Positions 54,970 to 64,000 of a DNA stretch of 64,000 nt are shown here, piece after piece. A program made the position numbers and the translations under genes. Source of the DNA: Stereocaulon alpinum (taxonomy: Eukaryota > Ascomycota > Lecanoromycetes > Lecanorales > Stereocaulaceae). The stretch's first letter is position 1, and each line of letters opens with the position of its first letter. The stretch covers positions 1-64,000 of the forward strand of contig JAEUBA010000098.1 in NCBI GenBank assembly GCA_018257865.1. Direction: 5' to 3'. The notes under the pieces were generated by a model. That model did not search any database, was not told the DNA's origin, and saw only the letters and a program-made list of their open reading frames with translations.

Positions 54970-55707
54970 TCAAGCAATACCGCAATCAGGGAATTTTACT
55001 AGTATGATCGTATTGATCGCATCGAAGCCAACGTCGCGATCCTGCAACAGCATTTTCGAACAGTGTTCCGTATGCGCCAAAGGCCCAATGTACCCATCAA
55101 TCGCACTTTTTCCCTTCCCAAGCACCGCTCGGTGGAGCTTTTCCCACATGAACGTGCAATGCCTCAGATGGTACTCCCAGTTGACGTATAGTCCCGTATA
55201 TTCACCGGTCATAGCCTCTTCGTGAGCTATCGGCTGCGTTCGATTGGGGTCGAGGAACCACTCCCAGGTGGTGATGTTGTCGAAAGTGGTCGAGAGCTCC
55301 TCGTCGTAACAAGCGTCAGGTAACCAGCAAAAGGAGATGACGTCAAAATGGCAGCCTCGTGCTCTGGCTTCTTGGGCGGTGCTTCCACAAGGAGAAGTCA
55401 TGACTGCCGAGTCCTGAGTGCGGATGTTGAAGGAAAGAGCAAATATTGTGAGGACAAGTGCAACTAGCGAACAGGACATGACGACTCCTATGGTGAGAAT
55501 AGTGGCTTGACGGTATGCCGGATGCTTGGTTGAACAGCCTGCTTGACTTTCATCAGATGAGGGGAGGCATCCTTGCGACTCGGAGCCAGATACCGAGCCG
55601 CTATCGGTGTCGTCCTCGCTGATGACTGGAATGTATCCACCTTGGCAATGCGATTTAGAACCTCCTGGAGCTACGCAAGTTTTTCTCGAAGGTCTTAAGA
55701 ATCCCAT
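54970..55707 (-). CDS. Single-pass membrane protein with HxxHC motifs
   Basis: A single exon of 245 residues from an ATG at 55707. A cytoplasmic-type Ser/Asp-rich head is followed by one membrane segment (about residues 70-92). A lumenal domain then has C-G-S-T-A-Q-E-A, G-C-x-F-D, W-L-P-D-A-C, W-E-Y-H-L-R-H-C-T-F-M-W and a second H-T-E-H-C near the end. This belongs to a fungal family distinct from but reminiscent of UstYa proteins, which also have a single TM segment and paired H-x-x-H-C. Its function is unknown. It lies 650 bases from a true UstYa gene in the same orientation, so it could share a metabolite pathway. Confidence 0.68.
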   Translation of the reverse strand: MGFLRPSRKTCVAPGGSKSHCQGGYIPVISEDDTDSGSVSGSESQGCLPSSDESQAGCSTKHPAYRQATILTIGVVMSCSLVALVLTIFALSFNIRTQDSAVMTSPCGSTAQEARARGCHFDVISFCWLPDACYDEELSTTFDNITTWEWFLDPNRTQPIAHEEAMTGEYTGLYVNWEYHLRHCTFMWEKLHRAVLGKGKSAIDGYIGPLAHTEHCSKMLLQDRDVGFDAINTIILVKFPDCGIA

Positions 55708-56352
55708 CTTCGAAATTTGGTAGGATTAATCGTCTAGACGAGGTGTGATTATTATCAAAACTTGGAAGTGACAGTAAACCGGTGGACGATCCCAGTAAAA
55801 AGAAGTTCAAAAGATTTGGGATGTGAAGCAAAAGATATGAAATAGCTGCCGAACGCAGATGTAACCTCGCGTACTTGCATCTCCTGTTCTGGAACCACAG
55901 TGCGAGTGCGGAGCTTGGATATATGTCAGCATCCATGAACAGTAAGCTTCGGTCATTGAATGGACATTAAGCCTGTAAGCTCATTTCAATATGCGCTGCA
56001 ATCGGACGTCCGAGTATGTCAGTAAGATAAAGACGCTCACGTGAGATTAGACGAGCGGATGCATGTGTCTTTTGCCCAGGCGCGTCTCGTGTCATATGTC
56101 CAAATGCAGTGAGTTTTGGACTCGTTCTAGTCGCTCGATCGTCTTTGTAGTGAGCTTCAAGGAGGTCAGCCTCAAGGATGTGGGAACGACTGATCTGAAA
56201 GAGGAGTTCAATCACTCGTCTTTACTGTTCTCACAATGGTCTCTAGGCTAATAAATTGACAAAGTATAGAGATGTTTGAGACACTACAAGCCAAGCAGCC
56301 CGAAAACCTCTCCAATGTAGAGAAAATACGGCTTTCATCTAGCAACGCCTTC
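55708..56352. other. Intergenic
   Basis: About 640 bases between two minus-strand genes. Short unsupported frames only; it should hold the promoter of the HxxHC protein gene. Confidence 0.45.
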
Positions 56353-57268
56353 TCAGGAATGCTCCTCAATGTACTTCCAAGCAGCGTCCCAGGCTATACA
56401 CTCGTGTGGATTATTCCATCCCGCCACAAGCGCTTGTCCATTGATCTGATCAGGCCACTCAAGAGACATATCTCCTGCACACTGTATACCTTGCCTAATA
56501 TAGTCAAAACAGTGCGAAATATGCCACAGACCGTGTGATGTTGCGTTGGAAGTTGGATCAGTGATGTTCTCTGGGTAAGCTCTCAGAAGCTCTTCTGCGT
56601 TCATCGAACCTTGCAAAACGCCCCAAAGCATCTTTCGTATTGATCCCTAGTACAAGACATTAGTACTTTTGCTTCAAGCGCCCCACTCTCAGACTTTACC
56701 AGGCAATGAAGCTGATGTAACATGCTCACACCGTACATGTCTCTGTCGTTACCTGGCTTCACTGAATTTAGGCCATACGCCTCCGGATCTTCGACGAAGA
56801 TGAAGCCTCGATGGCTTGTGGGAGCTGTAGTGCAGATGAGCAACAGGATCACGATAAATGACAGGGTACGCACGGCCTCCAAGAGCTTCCCAAGCAGAGT
56901 CACTTGCCGTTGAAGGACGCTCCATGTATGTGAGGTCCGAGTCGAAAGATTTGATCTCGCGTGGGACTGGAGCGTTCAGCTTTACATCTGCTCACGATGA
57001 TACTGATGTTTGACAAACATTCTGGTATAGGACTCCTGACAAGACGTCTCTGGTCGAATGTCCTTGACGAATATTGCAATCCAATTGCTGCAATTCCAAG
57101 AAATACAATATTGATAAAGATGACTAAAGCATAGAAATGGCGGGCTATTCGGCTCTTAAAGGGGTCGAGCTTGGTTTCTTTCTCAAATGGCCGTTGTTGT
57201 TCCTCCTCTTGTGGGAGAGAGATGTATACTTGCTTCGCACGCTTTGGCCAGGGCCAAATGAAAGACAT
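56353..57268 (-). CDS. UstYa-type (DUF3328) protein 1
   Basis: Four exons, 57268-57034, 56966-56874, 56824-56700 and 56646-56353, join in frame to 248 residues. A short cytoplasmic head is followed by one TM segment (FYALVIFINIVFLGIAAIG). The lumenal domain has the two diagnostic motifs: M-L-H-Q-L-H-C-L (split from the rest by an intron directly after it) and W-H-I-S-H-C-F-D-Y-I-R-Q, followed by C-A-G-D-M-S-L-E-W. UstYa-family proteins carry out oxidative cyclisation or modification of peptides in dikaritin-type RiPP and related pathways. The first intron donor (57033) is weak. It is divergent from a second UstYa gene, sharing a 550-base spacer. Confidence 0.84.
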
Positions 57269-57818
57269 CCTCTATGGCTGTTAGATATTTTCGAGCAGGC
57301 AGATGTGCTGTAGAAAATAGCTATTAGATGGACGCGATTAAATTGAAGCTCATACGCACGGATGTATTACGTACTTAATGGAGGAGTCAATCTTACAGCG
57401 TTTGTGGTCGCCTAACCCAAACCTCGGCAATGCACGTCTCGGGCGCCACGTTCTCACCTGCATTGGCGTCTTCCACACTCATGCGACTCTTACCTCACTA
57501 TACAGGCATGTAAACTCTACATTCAGTGATTTGATTGGGGGACGACTATATTCTGACTAACACTGATGGCGTTCTTTCCAAACAACGTGCGCTCCGAAAA
57601 ACTTATGAAGCCTTCATGACTGATCGAATGTAATCGACTCGGACAACCAACGAAGAAACATAGCTCCGGATGTCGTGAAGTCCGGTGCGATAAGCCGCGT
57701 ACTGCAGGCATAATTCAGATGAGACATAAGCTTATTTGTGTTGTGGTGAAGCATAGGGGTTCTCCCCTGAATCCTCAAGGGAACCCTGGATCCTCTTCAG
57801 CAAATTCTCTGTCTGCTT
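57269..57818. promoter_or_regulatory. Bidirectional promoter of UstYa pair
   Basis: A 550-base spacer between two divergent UstYa-type genes, the arrangement expected for co-regulated cluster genes. A short hairpin (AGGGG-TTCT-CCCCT, 57755-57768) lies 50 bases before the plus-strand ATG; its function is not known. Confidence 0.5.
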
Positions 57819-58842
57819 ATGCAAGTATTAACAGCGCGAGCGGTCATGGAGAAAGATAGCATTGAAATCGAAGAAACTGGACTACTCTTCAACCAAGGCC
57901 AGGGAATTTTAAAGCGCGGTGACGTCGCATCGAGGATTTATCAATGGCTAAAAATAGGGGCTGGGGTCTTGTTTGGCATCTCTTACGTACTCCTTCTGGT
58001 GCTTTATTACGGGGACAGCAGCAGTAAAACCTGTCTGCTTGGGCAAGAAGGTGATAAAATTCCATGTTTGATTACTTCACGACTGATCTAGATAAGGGAT
58101 ATATGATGATGCTCCGATTGAGTATGCAAATATCAAGTTTCAACGGACCGGTTTCCACGATACGAAACACACTTTTCGCACAGAATATGAGGGAAGACCT
58201 AATGATGGAAATAATGCGGCCTGGAACCGATTGATGAGAGGTATGATCATTGGCACACGGCACGAATATTCTATGCTGAAATCCAACTTGAATAGTGGGT
58301 ATTGCGAGTATATCGGCCGAGGAGAATGCAAAACTTCAGGGTGGCAGTGCGAAGAGTAAGAAAAATCCAAAAGAATACATTGTTGAAATCGAGATGTTTC
58401 ATCAGCTCCACTGCTTGGTGAGAAGCGCCTCCTAGCACAATTTAATTGAACTGACCGTGGGTCAGAAATCCTTGAGGCAGCGATTGTGGGACTACGAAGA
58501 CGGGAACGATCGAGAAGGAGATGCCACACAGAGACAACAGCATTTTGGTAGAGCACTGCACTCTCAATATTATTATTTCCGTGAAATTCACTGACGTTTC
58601 ATTTCCTAGACCATTGCATCGACTACCTTCGCCAAGTGATAATGTGCCATGGGGATCTGACTCCCATAACATTCGAGTGGAACACAGAGATAGAGAGCTA
58701 TCTCGCGCATCATAGCACTGTACACACCTGCAGGAATTTCAACAAGATCTTCGATTGGGCAGGTAAAAGAAACACAGCTGGGATGACTATCGATGGAAAT
58801 CACGAGAATAAGGACTTATCAGTTCCAGAGATGGCAGATTGA
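57819..58842 (+). CDS. UstYa-type (DUF3328) protein 2
   Basis: Five exons, 57819-58050, 58097-58240, 58296-58417, 58466-58547 and 58610-58842, join in frame to 270 residues. An in-frame ATG at 57846 could also be the start. One TM segment (about residues 48-66) is followed by P-I-E-Y, A-A-W-N-R-L, F-H-Q-L-H-C-L and, across the last intron, H-F-D-H-C-I-D-Y-L-R-Q, then the conserved F-E-W. As in protein 1, an intron falls right after the first HxLHC motif. The proteins share motif order but are clearly diverged, like the UstYa/UstYb pair of ustiloxin loci. The gene points at the precursor gene, whose ATG is about 750 bases further on. Confidence 0.85.
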
Positions 58843-59586
58843 GGCTAGGACATGTGAAGCATGATGTTTAGATTTCTGGACTGTTCATTCCCTCTCTACC
58901 ATACTCGAAATGTTTACGAACCCAAAAACTTCGTCAGTAGTTGACTAGTAGATCAAATAACACACTTATTGTCGCGCTTGGACGTCAAGAGAGCTCTTTC
59001 CTGGTCCTACCTCGTCATAGTGACTCTCTTGCTGCATGTGACCATGGCTAAAGTCGAAGAATCCCAAGTGGAGCAGTAGACGGTCCACTCCGTGTCGCTA
59101 CGCCTGCATTTCGGAGCTGAGCCTGCTCTTTGCAATGGCGCGTCGAACATACATATCTGACAGACATAAAATTTTCGCTTGGGAATGGTACGATCTCAGA
59201 GCACCTCTGCTTTAATACGCGCAGTCAGCTTTTATCTGACAGACATGACATTTTCGCTTGAGAATGGTACTATCTCGGAGCACCTCTCGCGTATACGCGC
59301 AGTCAGCTTAGATTACCTAACCGAGAAGATTTTCCAAGAAATCCCAATCTTACGTCTCATCTCGCCAAGTGTACTTACCCAGTTATACCCAATCGACAAG
59401 CGAGTTACATTCGGAGCCCATCCCCTTTAGATCGATCATGCTGATTGCAGGATGATGGCCTAGACGAGCCTCCGGCCAACTTTTGGAAGCGGTTTTCTAT
59501 AAGAAGAGGCACTTCCACCTGCTACGAAACTTCAACCTGCCAAACATCCACAGAAGTCAACAAAGAAACTCCTTGAAACCGCCACA
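58843..59586. promoter_or_regulatory. Upstream region of precursor gene
   Basis: About 740 bases between UstYa gene 2 and the precursor ATG. It contains a direct tandem duplication of about 78 bases (listed separately) 280-430 bases before the ATG. The open frame at 59179-59430 arises from this repeat and is not supported. Confidence 0.5.
59154..59309 (+). repeat. Two-copy 78-base tandem repeat upstream of precursor
   Basis: Copy one is 59154-59231 and copy two 59233-59309. Both begin TATCTGACAGACAT, share TTTTCGCTTG and GAATGGTAC, and end GCGCAGTCAGCTT, with scattered differences. It lies in the presumed promoter of the precursor gene. Confidence 0.85.
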
Positions 59587-60346
59587 ATGCAATTCACCAG
59601 CGCGCTTGCTCTGCTCGTCCTAGCCTTCACTGCCACTGCCGCCCCAGTCGTCAATACCGAAGCAATTGTCAATACCGAGCCAGGACCCTACCTGAAGGGT
59701 GCGTTTGAGAAATCTCCTTGAGACGACTGACTAAACGTCGTAGTGCGCGATCCTGGCTGCGAAGCAAAACGCGATCCCAATGGTGGTGGTGGTGGTTGTT
59801 ATGCTTACATTAAGAGTGAGTGAGAGAAGATATACATTGGATAGACTGATATACTGATAGAAAATGATTAGGATCTGAGATCGAGGAAGCCAGCAATGAT
59901 CTCTACTTGAAAAGTCAGTTCTTTCGGCTCTCGGGACCCACGTATTTGGCTTGATCATCTAGCACTGACATCTCGCTAGCTCGTAGCCCCGGTTGCGACG
60001 CAAAACGCGATCCCAATGGTGGTGGTGGTGGTTGTTATGCTTACATTAAGAGTAAGTGAGAGAAGATATACATTGGATAGACTGATATACTGATAGTAAC
60101 GATTAGGGTCTGAGATTGAGGAAGCCAGCAAGGATCTCTACTTGGAAGGTTCGTTCCTGCCGCTCTCTGGAAGTACCTAAGTTGCTTGGTTTTCTGGCAC
60201 TGACCATTCATTAGCTCGAAGCCCCGGTTGCGATGCAAAACGCGAGGCCAATGGTGGTTGCACCTACAAATACATCAAGAGTAGGCTTCTCTATCGCTCA
60301 TAGCCGCAGAAGAGCCAAATGCTGATGATTGTTTTGTCTAGTGTGA
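59587..60346 (+). CDS. Secreted repeat precursor, candidate RiPP precursor
   Basis: Seven exons, 59587-59698, 59744-59815, 59872-59913, 59980-60051, 60107-60148, 60215-60280 and 60342-60346, join in frame to 136 residues. A signal peptide (cleavage likely near A-T-A-A-P) precedes three modules. Each module has P-G-C-[E/D]-A-K-R, then a core-like segment: N-G-G-G-G-G-C-Y-A-Y-I-K twice and N-G-G-C-T-Y-K-Y-I-K once. The first two cores end in K-R and are followed by an acidic linker (S-E-I-E-E-A-S-x-D-L-Y-L). K-R sites suit Kex2 cleavage, and the dipeptides D-P or E-A just after them suit dipeptidyl trimming. Cores lie on 72, 72 and 66 base exons, linkers on 42 base exons. With two UstYa-type genes adjacent, a dikaritin-type precursor is the best reading; an alpha-pheromone-like precursor is the alternative. 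The last exon is uncertain. Confidence 0.72.
59744..60280 (+). repeat. Three exon-intron modules, period about 236 bases
   Basis: The K-R site plus core recurs at about 59764, 60000 and 60235. Copies one and two are nearly identical in exons and also in the following intron (both contain GAGAGAAGATATACATTGG). Copy three is diverged, with a shorter Gly run. The pattern shows tandem duplication of a whole core-intron-linker-intron unit. Confidence 0.9.
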
Positions 60347-61433
60347 TATCAGTACTGTGGATGACTAGTCAGTATCTATGGAGGGATCGCAGGAGATAAG
60401 AATCCGGGGTTCCACTTTGCGTATCATGGTCATCACTCCGTTCCACAGCGTTTCTCTCAAATTGTCTTGCTCACGGAGAGAATAGCGATGGACTGGCTTG
60501 ATTTCGATGGCGGATGATGTGATATTGTTGATATTTAAAAGCCTTTGCGTATCCATAGAAGTTGATGTTCTTTCTCTGTACCTCCATGAATCTAGAAATT
60601 GGGCTGAAGGAGAGAGGGCAATTCTCAGTGTTATAAACCCCACCAGCCGTCATGATCTGGCTTATCTGAAGAGCTGTACAGCTAATTGATTGGGACAAGA
60701 TTCACCAACACAGCACATCTGCCCATCCCACGAGATTCAATCCGCTCACAGTCTCTCTACACGCCCTGCTTCACAGCGACCAGTCCAACGGCTGCATATG
60801 ACAGAAGGATAGCCACGCAAAGTGTTGAAATTCTGTGTGAGACAGAGCGATGCACTAGTCCAGATTGGGCTGAGTTCAAGGGAGTGCTGTATGACTTCTC
60901 AATTTTCCGTAGTAGTAGATTTCTTCCCTACCAATGCCATCATATTATAACCACGTTGCCAACACAAAGCAACTTAATGCACGGAGGAACACATTGAGGG
61001 TCTATTCTCCCTGGATCTGAAGGGGCAATGCACGTTAAAAACAGTGACATTTTCTTATCATACAGTCCACGCACGAAATGAGCTTGTATGGGCGTGTGAA
61101 AAGCATTATCATTCCCCCCCCCCTCCCCCTCTCCCCCCCAAAAACCCACATTAAGAGAGCCGATACGGGATTCCAAGCTTGTCGAAGCAGAGCAGCAAAG
61201 TATTGCCAAGCTCTAGTAAGTCTCAAGCTACTCTATACATGTAAAACTTTACATTTCTCAAGCATCCTACTCGGCCTCCACCTATATTCACGTAGGATTA
61301 AAGGACTCGGAGTGCTGTAGGGGAGAAGTTCGGTAATTCTAATCTGTAAGAAGACTCGCTGTAGGGTCTAATGTATATATATATACGGACGGGATGCAAA
61401 CTCACGCTCAGAGACCACTGATTCAATACAACA
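60347..61433. other. Intergenic, low-complexity C tract
   Basis: About 1.1 kb without a supported gene. A C-rich tract lies at about 61112-61148 and a short TA run at 61374-61384. A minus frame at 60365-60643 overlaps the precursor 3' end and has no ATG-based support. Confidence 0.45.
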
Positions 61434-62165
61434 TCACACACTCCCCTCCCCCCAAATCCCCATCCCAAGCACCAAACAATAAATCCCCTGCACAGCCCTC
61501 AAATCCCTCATCCCCCCTTCCCCTTCCCCTTCTCCACTCCCACAACCCACACAACACCCCTCCAACATCGCAATCCGCACCGCATCCAATTCCGCAATAA
61601 ACGCCTTCCTCGAAACCCAATCGTTAATGACATCTCCATGCTCGAGAACTTGGAGATAGTGGTACGCGATTGGACATGTGTTTTTGAAGGAAGTCGGGGG
61701 GGCGGTGGGATCGAGGTTGTGGGTTAGGAGGGTGGGGCCGTCGGCGGCGGCGCCGGAGGGGACTGCATCATGCGGGCGTGGTGTTACGTCAAAGCTTGCC
61801 TTTCGGGACGATGGTGATGCGTGCGAGTTCGTCGCCGACGGGTCTCTGGTAGCGGTCAGAAGGATACTTTGTAAGGAAGCGGAGCTCGAGGGTGTTTGGA
61901 CCATTTGCTTGGTTGGTGCTGGTGGGAGGGGTTTGGACTGTTGTGTTGCTGGCGTTGATTTCTGGGGAATGTTGCGTCTAGGCGCGTGTTGTTTTGATGA
62001 GATACCTGCTGATGCTTTTGAGCTGGTCTGAGCTGGATCATTGCGGAAGGGTTTTAGGAGTTCTGCTCGCTTGTTGTAGTTGGTATGTTCTTCTTCTCTT
62101 GTTCTCGATTTGGCTTTCTTCAGCATGCGTTTTAGACGCTGTACGGTTGTAAGACTGTTCTGCAT
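61434..62165 (-). CDS. Unrecognised protein, disordered N-terminal half
   Basis: A 243-residue frame from an ATG at 62165. The N-terminus is basic and possibly helical (TVQRLKRMLKKAKSRTREEE). The middle is Pro/Ser/Thr-rich. Residues about 165-215 look folded (Y-H-Y-L-Q-V-L-E-H-G-D-V-I-N-D-W, then F-I-A-E-L-D-A-V-R). The end is Gly-rich and coincides with a C/T-rich DNA stretch. No family is recognised; its link to the nearby UstYa locus is unknown. Confidence 0.5.
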   Translation of the reverse strand: MQNSLTTVQRLKRMLKKAKSRTREEEHTNYNKRAELLKPFRNDPAQTSSKASAGISSKQHAPRRNIPQKSTPATQQSKPLPPAPTKQMVQTPSSSASLQSILLTATRDPSATNSHASPSSRKASFDVTPRPHDAVPSGAAADGPTLLTHNLDPTAPPTSFKNTCPIAYHYLQVLEHGDVINDWVSRKAFIAELDAVRIAMLEGCCVGCGSGEGEGEGGMRDLRAVQGIYCLVLGMGIWGEGSV

Positions 62166-63090
62166 TGTGGGTTAGCGGCTAGGTCCAGGGGTTTGTATGT
62201 TTATTTATAAGGTTTTTAGGGTCTGACGTTGGTCAGCTGAAAGAAGTGGGCTGAAGTCTGTAGTATGAAAGCTGAGAAGAATTTATGGAGTGGAAAATCT
62301 ATCAGGAGTACACGATGTTGAAGTATGTGTTACTATACCTATAAAACAATGATTAGACGCCGCACAAAGAGACTTGGTCGTACAATGCCATTGTGAGATC
62401 TGTTCTTGACAAAGAGCAAAGGCAGGGTAAATCTTCGTTCAAGGGCTCAGAGCAAAGGAAGGATCATGAAGTCTCCAGTTGAGTGTGCAACTTCGACAGA
62501 GAGTGGAAGGATTCTCTCACAGCGACGTCGCTTCGGAAGACTGTTACGTGACGAGCGCTTTCAAGAAATGCGAATGATCGCCGAGTCAATAGTCTCATGA
62601 TCTCCCAGTCTCTGCTAATAGACCGAACGGGAGATGGGAGGATCGAGGGCGAGAAGGTGTAATTGCTCATGGTCACGGCGACGGAGAGAGTGCAGGAAGG
62701 TATGATGACGAAGGGTGGGTACCTGTTGCCACTTTGCCAAAGTTCAAAAGTTCTGGACTTCTGGAGAAGGATGGCGACATAACGGTATAGTAGTATTAGA
62801 AGGAAAAGACAGAAGATCTCTGTCTGAATCCTAGAATATATGTAGGTTGTAGTGGTGAGGGTAAGATAATGAATGACTGCAGGAGTCAAACTAGCAGCAG
62901 AGCAATGAACATCTATACATGGGGCATTAATACCTACGCTGCAAGAACCGTATCGTTAACCTATCAACTTTTGCGCTTAGAGACCTGAAGCCGCCTCCTT
63001 GTCTATTTTTCAACTTGAATCAGGCTTCGACTTGGTAAACACTCACATCGTAGGTGAGCCCCGCTTTTAGACCTAGCGCATCTAATCGTC
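62166..63090. other. Intergenic, nothing recognised
   Basis: About 920 bases between two minus-strand genes. A minus frame at 62464-62889 with a hydrophobic start has no support beyond its length. The left part is the promoter of the unrecognised gene at 61434-62165. Confidence 0.4.
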
Positions 63091-63999
63091 TTACCTGCCA
63101 AGTGGTTCCCCTTCCATCACTCCATCGTCATCGTCTCGCGTCAACGTGGAGTGAAGTTTCAACTCCCGGATCAGCAACCCGCTCACCACAGCCATAACAG
63201 CGAAAGCGGCTGTTGTCATATAAGTAGCCCTCAGTGCTACCATGTAGCTAGATCTCACGGCCCACTGAAGCTGATTGGGCAACCGATCGATCTCATCGAG
63301 ACTGTCCTTGATATTACTAATGAGATCAGCCGCATTTTCCTGGTCGCCGATCTTCGTCCAGAGGTCACTCTCAAGCACACCTTGATAGACTGCCGAGGCC
63401 AAAGCTAGACCAGTGACTGATCCAGTAGACCTGAAAACATACGATAGGGACGTCACAACAGCTTGTTGTGACGTCTCTACGGCACTGATCAGAGCCAGAA
63501 GAGTCACTGTGAGCATAGCCCCAGTGGCAAGCCCAACGATAGCAAGTTCAAACATTGCTGGCCATAATGGAGTGGAAAGTCTGTTCGTACAACTCGCAAT
63601 CGTGCCTAACAACATCAGGAGCAGAATAGCCCTGAGAAGGTGCTTGTATTTGCCGGTTTTGTTTGTGATGATGCCGGCCGCTAGCGAGCCAATAGGGAAG
63701 GTGATACTGAACGGAATTAGTGCAGCGCCCGCTTGCGTGGTTGAGGCTCCTCGGGCCCGGTAGTATATAGGAATGTAGAAGATGAAGACGTAGGTTATCA
63801 GGTTAAAGAACCAGTTGGTCAAGCAGGCACATAGCACAGTTCGATTGCGCAAGAAGTGTAGTGGCAGAATGGGTTCCCGTGCAATTTTCTGCTCCACAAA
63901 TATGAAAATGCAGAGGAAAACTGCCGCAAGTGGCAGAGAGACGGACGCTACGGGGTGAGTCCATGGGACAATATTACCGCCGGTTGTGAGGCCAAGCAA
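63091..63999 (-). CDS. MFS transporter, C-terminal half (partial)
   Basis: A 302-residue open frame reaching the right edge; the N-terminal half lies outside. About seven hydrophobic segments are visible. Motifs G-G-N-I-V-P-W-T-H-P, A-R-E-P-I-L-P-L-H-F-L and N-W-F-F-N-L are those of the 14-TM drug:H+ antiporter group close to vacuolar basic amino acid transporters (Vba type). It could export small molecules or move amino acids into the vacuole. It is about 2.7 kb from the precursor gene with one unrelated-looking gene between, so cluster membership is open. The terminal residues are acidic (RDDDDGVMEGEP). Confidence 0.85.
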   Translation of the reverse strand: MLGLTTGGNIVPWTHPVASVSLPLAAVFLCIFIFVEQKIAREPILPLHFLRNRTVLCACLTNWFFNLITYVFIFYIPIYYRARGASTTQAGAALIPFSITFPIGSLAAGIITNKTGKYKHLLRAILLLMLLGTIASCTNRLSTPLWPAMFELAIVGLATGAMLTVTLLALISAVETSQQAVVTSLSYVFRSTGSVTGLALASAVYQGVLESDLWTKIGDQENAADLISNIKDSLDEIDRLPNQLQWAVRSSYMVALRATYMTTAAFAVMAVVSGLLIRELKLHSTLTRDDDDGVMEGEPLGR

Positions 64000-64000
64000 T

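Noticed and set aside
59179..59430. Small plus-strand frame before the precursor gene
   Set aside because: Built from the 78-base promoter duplication; starts without ATG support.
62464..62889. Minus-strand 141-codon frame with a hydrophobic start
   Set aside because: No supported exon partners or family motif; hydrophobic residues derive from a T-rich stretch.
1..64000. tRNA, rRNA or CRISPR features
   Set aside because: No paired A/B box, rRNA core word or regularly spaced direct repeat array was seen; a covariance-model scan would be needed to exclude small RNAs.

Overview
The window looks like nuclear DNA of a filamentous ascomycete, probably a Dothideomycete. The evidence is short GT-AG introns of about 45-100 bases with CTAAC/CTGAC branch sites, compact genes on both strands, a RIP-mutated TA-rich block at the left edge, and fungal-only families (Mus7/Mms22, STAND NTPases, UstYa-type proteins, Gag1-like clamp). 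The class-level call is an inference from style. Exon joins were worked out by hand, and where the reading frame closes exactly across all joins I say so.

Layout. 1-2650: RIP-degraded repeat. 2847-14399: a long Mus7/Mms22 DNA-repair gene facing a Rad5/HLTF-type SNF2 helicase. 15366-19818: a STAND (NACHT-like) NTPase with C2H2 fingers and a seven-copy C-terminal repeat. 20290-26013: Gag1-like clamp protein, mitochondrial AAA ATPase and an F-box-like protein. 27142-32624: a PAQR membrane protein, a broken F-box-like gene and a TMCO4/DUF726 lipase-like protein. 32723-39015: a decayed pRiA4b ORF-3-like gene, Rab geranylgeranyltransferase alpha and an Ama1-type APC/C activator. 39649-42143: small single-pass membrane protein ORFs. 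42629-45596: ribosomal protein eS6 and ribose-phosphate pyrophosphokinase. 47083-53857: unrecognised fungal proteins. 54970-60346: candidate secondary-metabolite locus. 61434-63999: an unknown protein and the C-terminal half of an MFS transporter that runs off the right edge.

The most interesting part is 54970-60346. Two divergent UstYa-type (DUF3328) genes, each with the paired histidine/cysteine motifs, lie next to a short secreted precursor made of three tandem modules. Each module carries a Lys-Arg site followed by a Gly/Cys/Tyr-rich segment ending Y-x-Y-I-K. A Kex2-processed repeat precursor beside a UstYa pair is the hallmark of dikaritin-type fungal RiPPs (ustiloxin, phomopsin, asperipin). 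Here each putative core sits on its own 66-72 base exon and each linker on a 42 base exon, so precursor copy number has apparently grown by tandem duplication of an exon-intron unit of about 236 bases. Product and activity cannot be told from the sequence.

Housekeeping genes (eS6, PRPP synthetase, RabGGT alpha) are intact. Decay is limited to accessory genes (28444-29293, 33621-34315, possibly 14757-15225 and 41520-42143).
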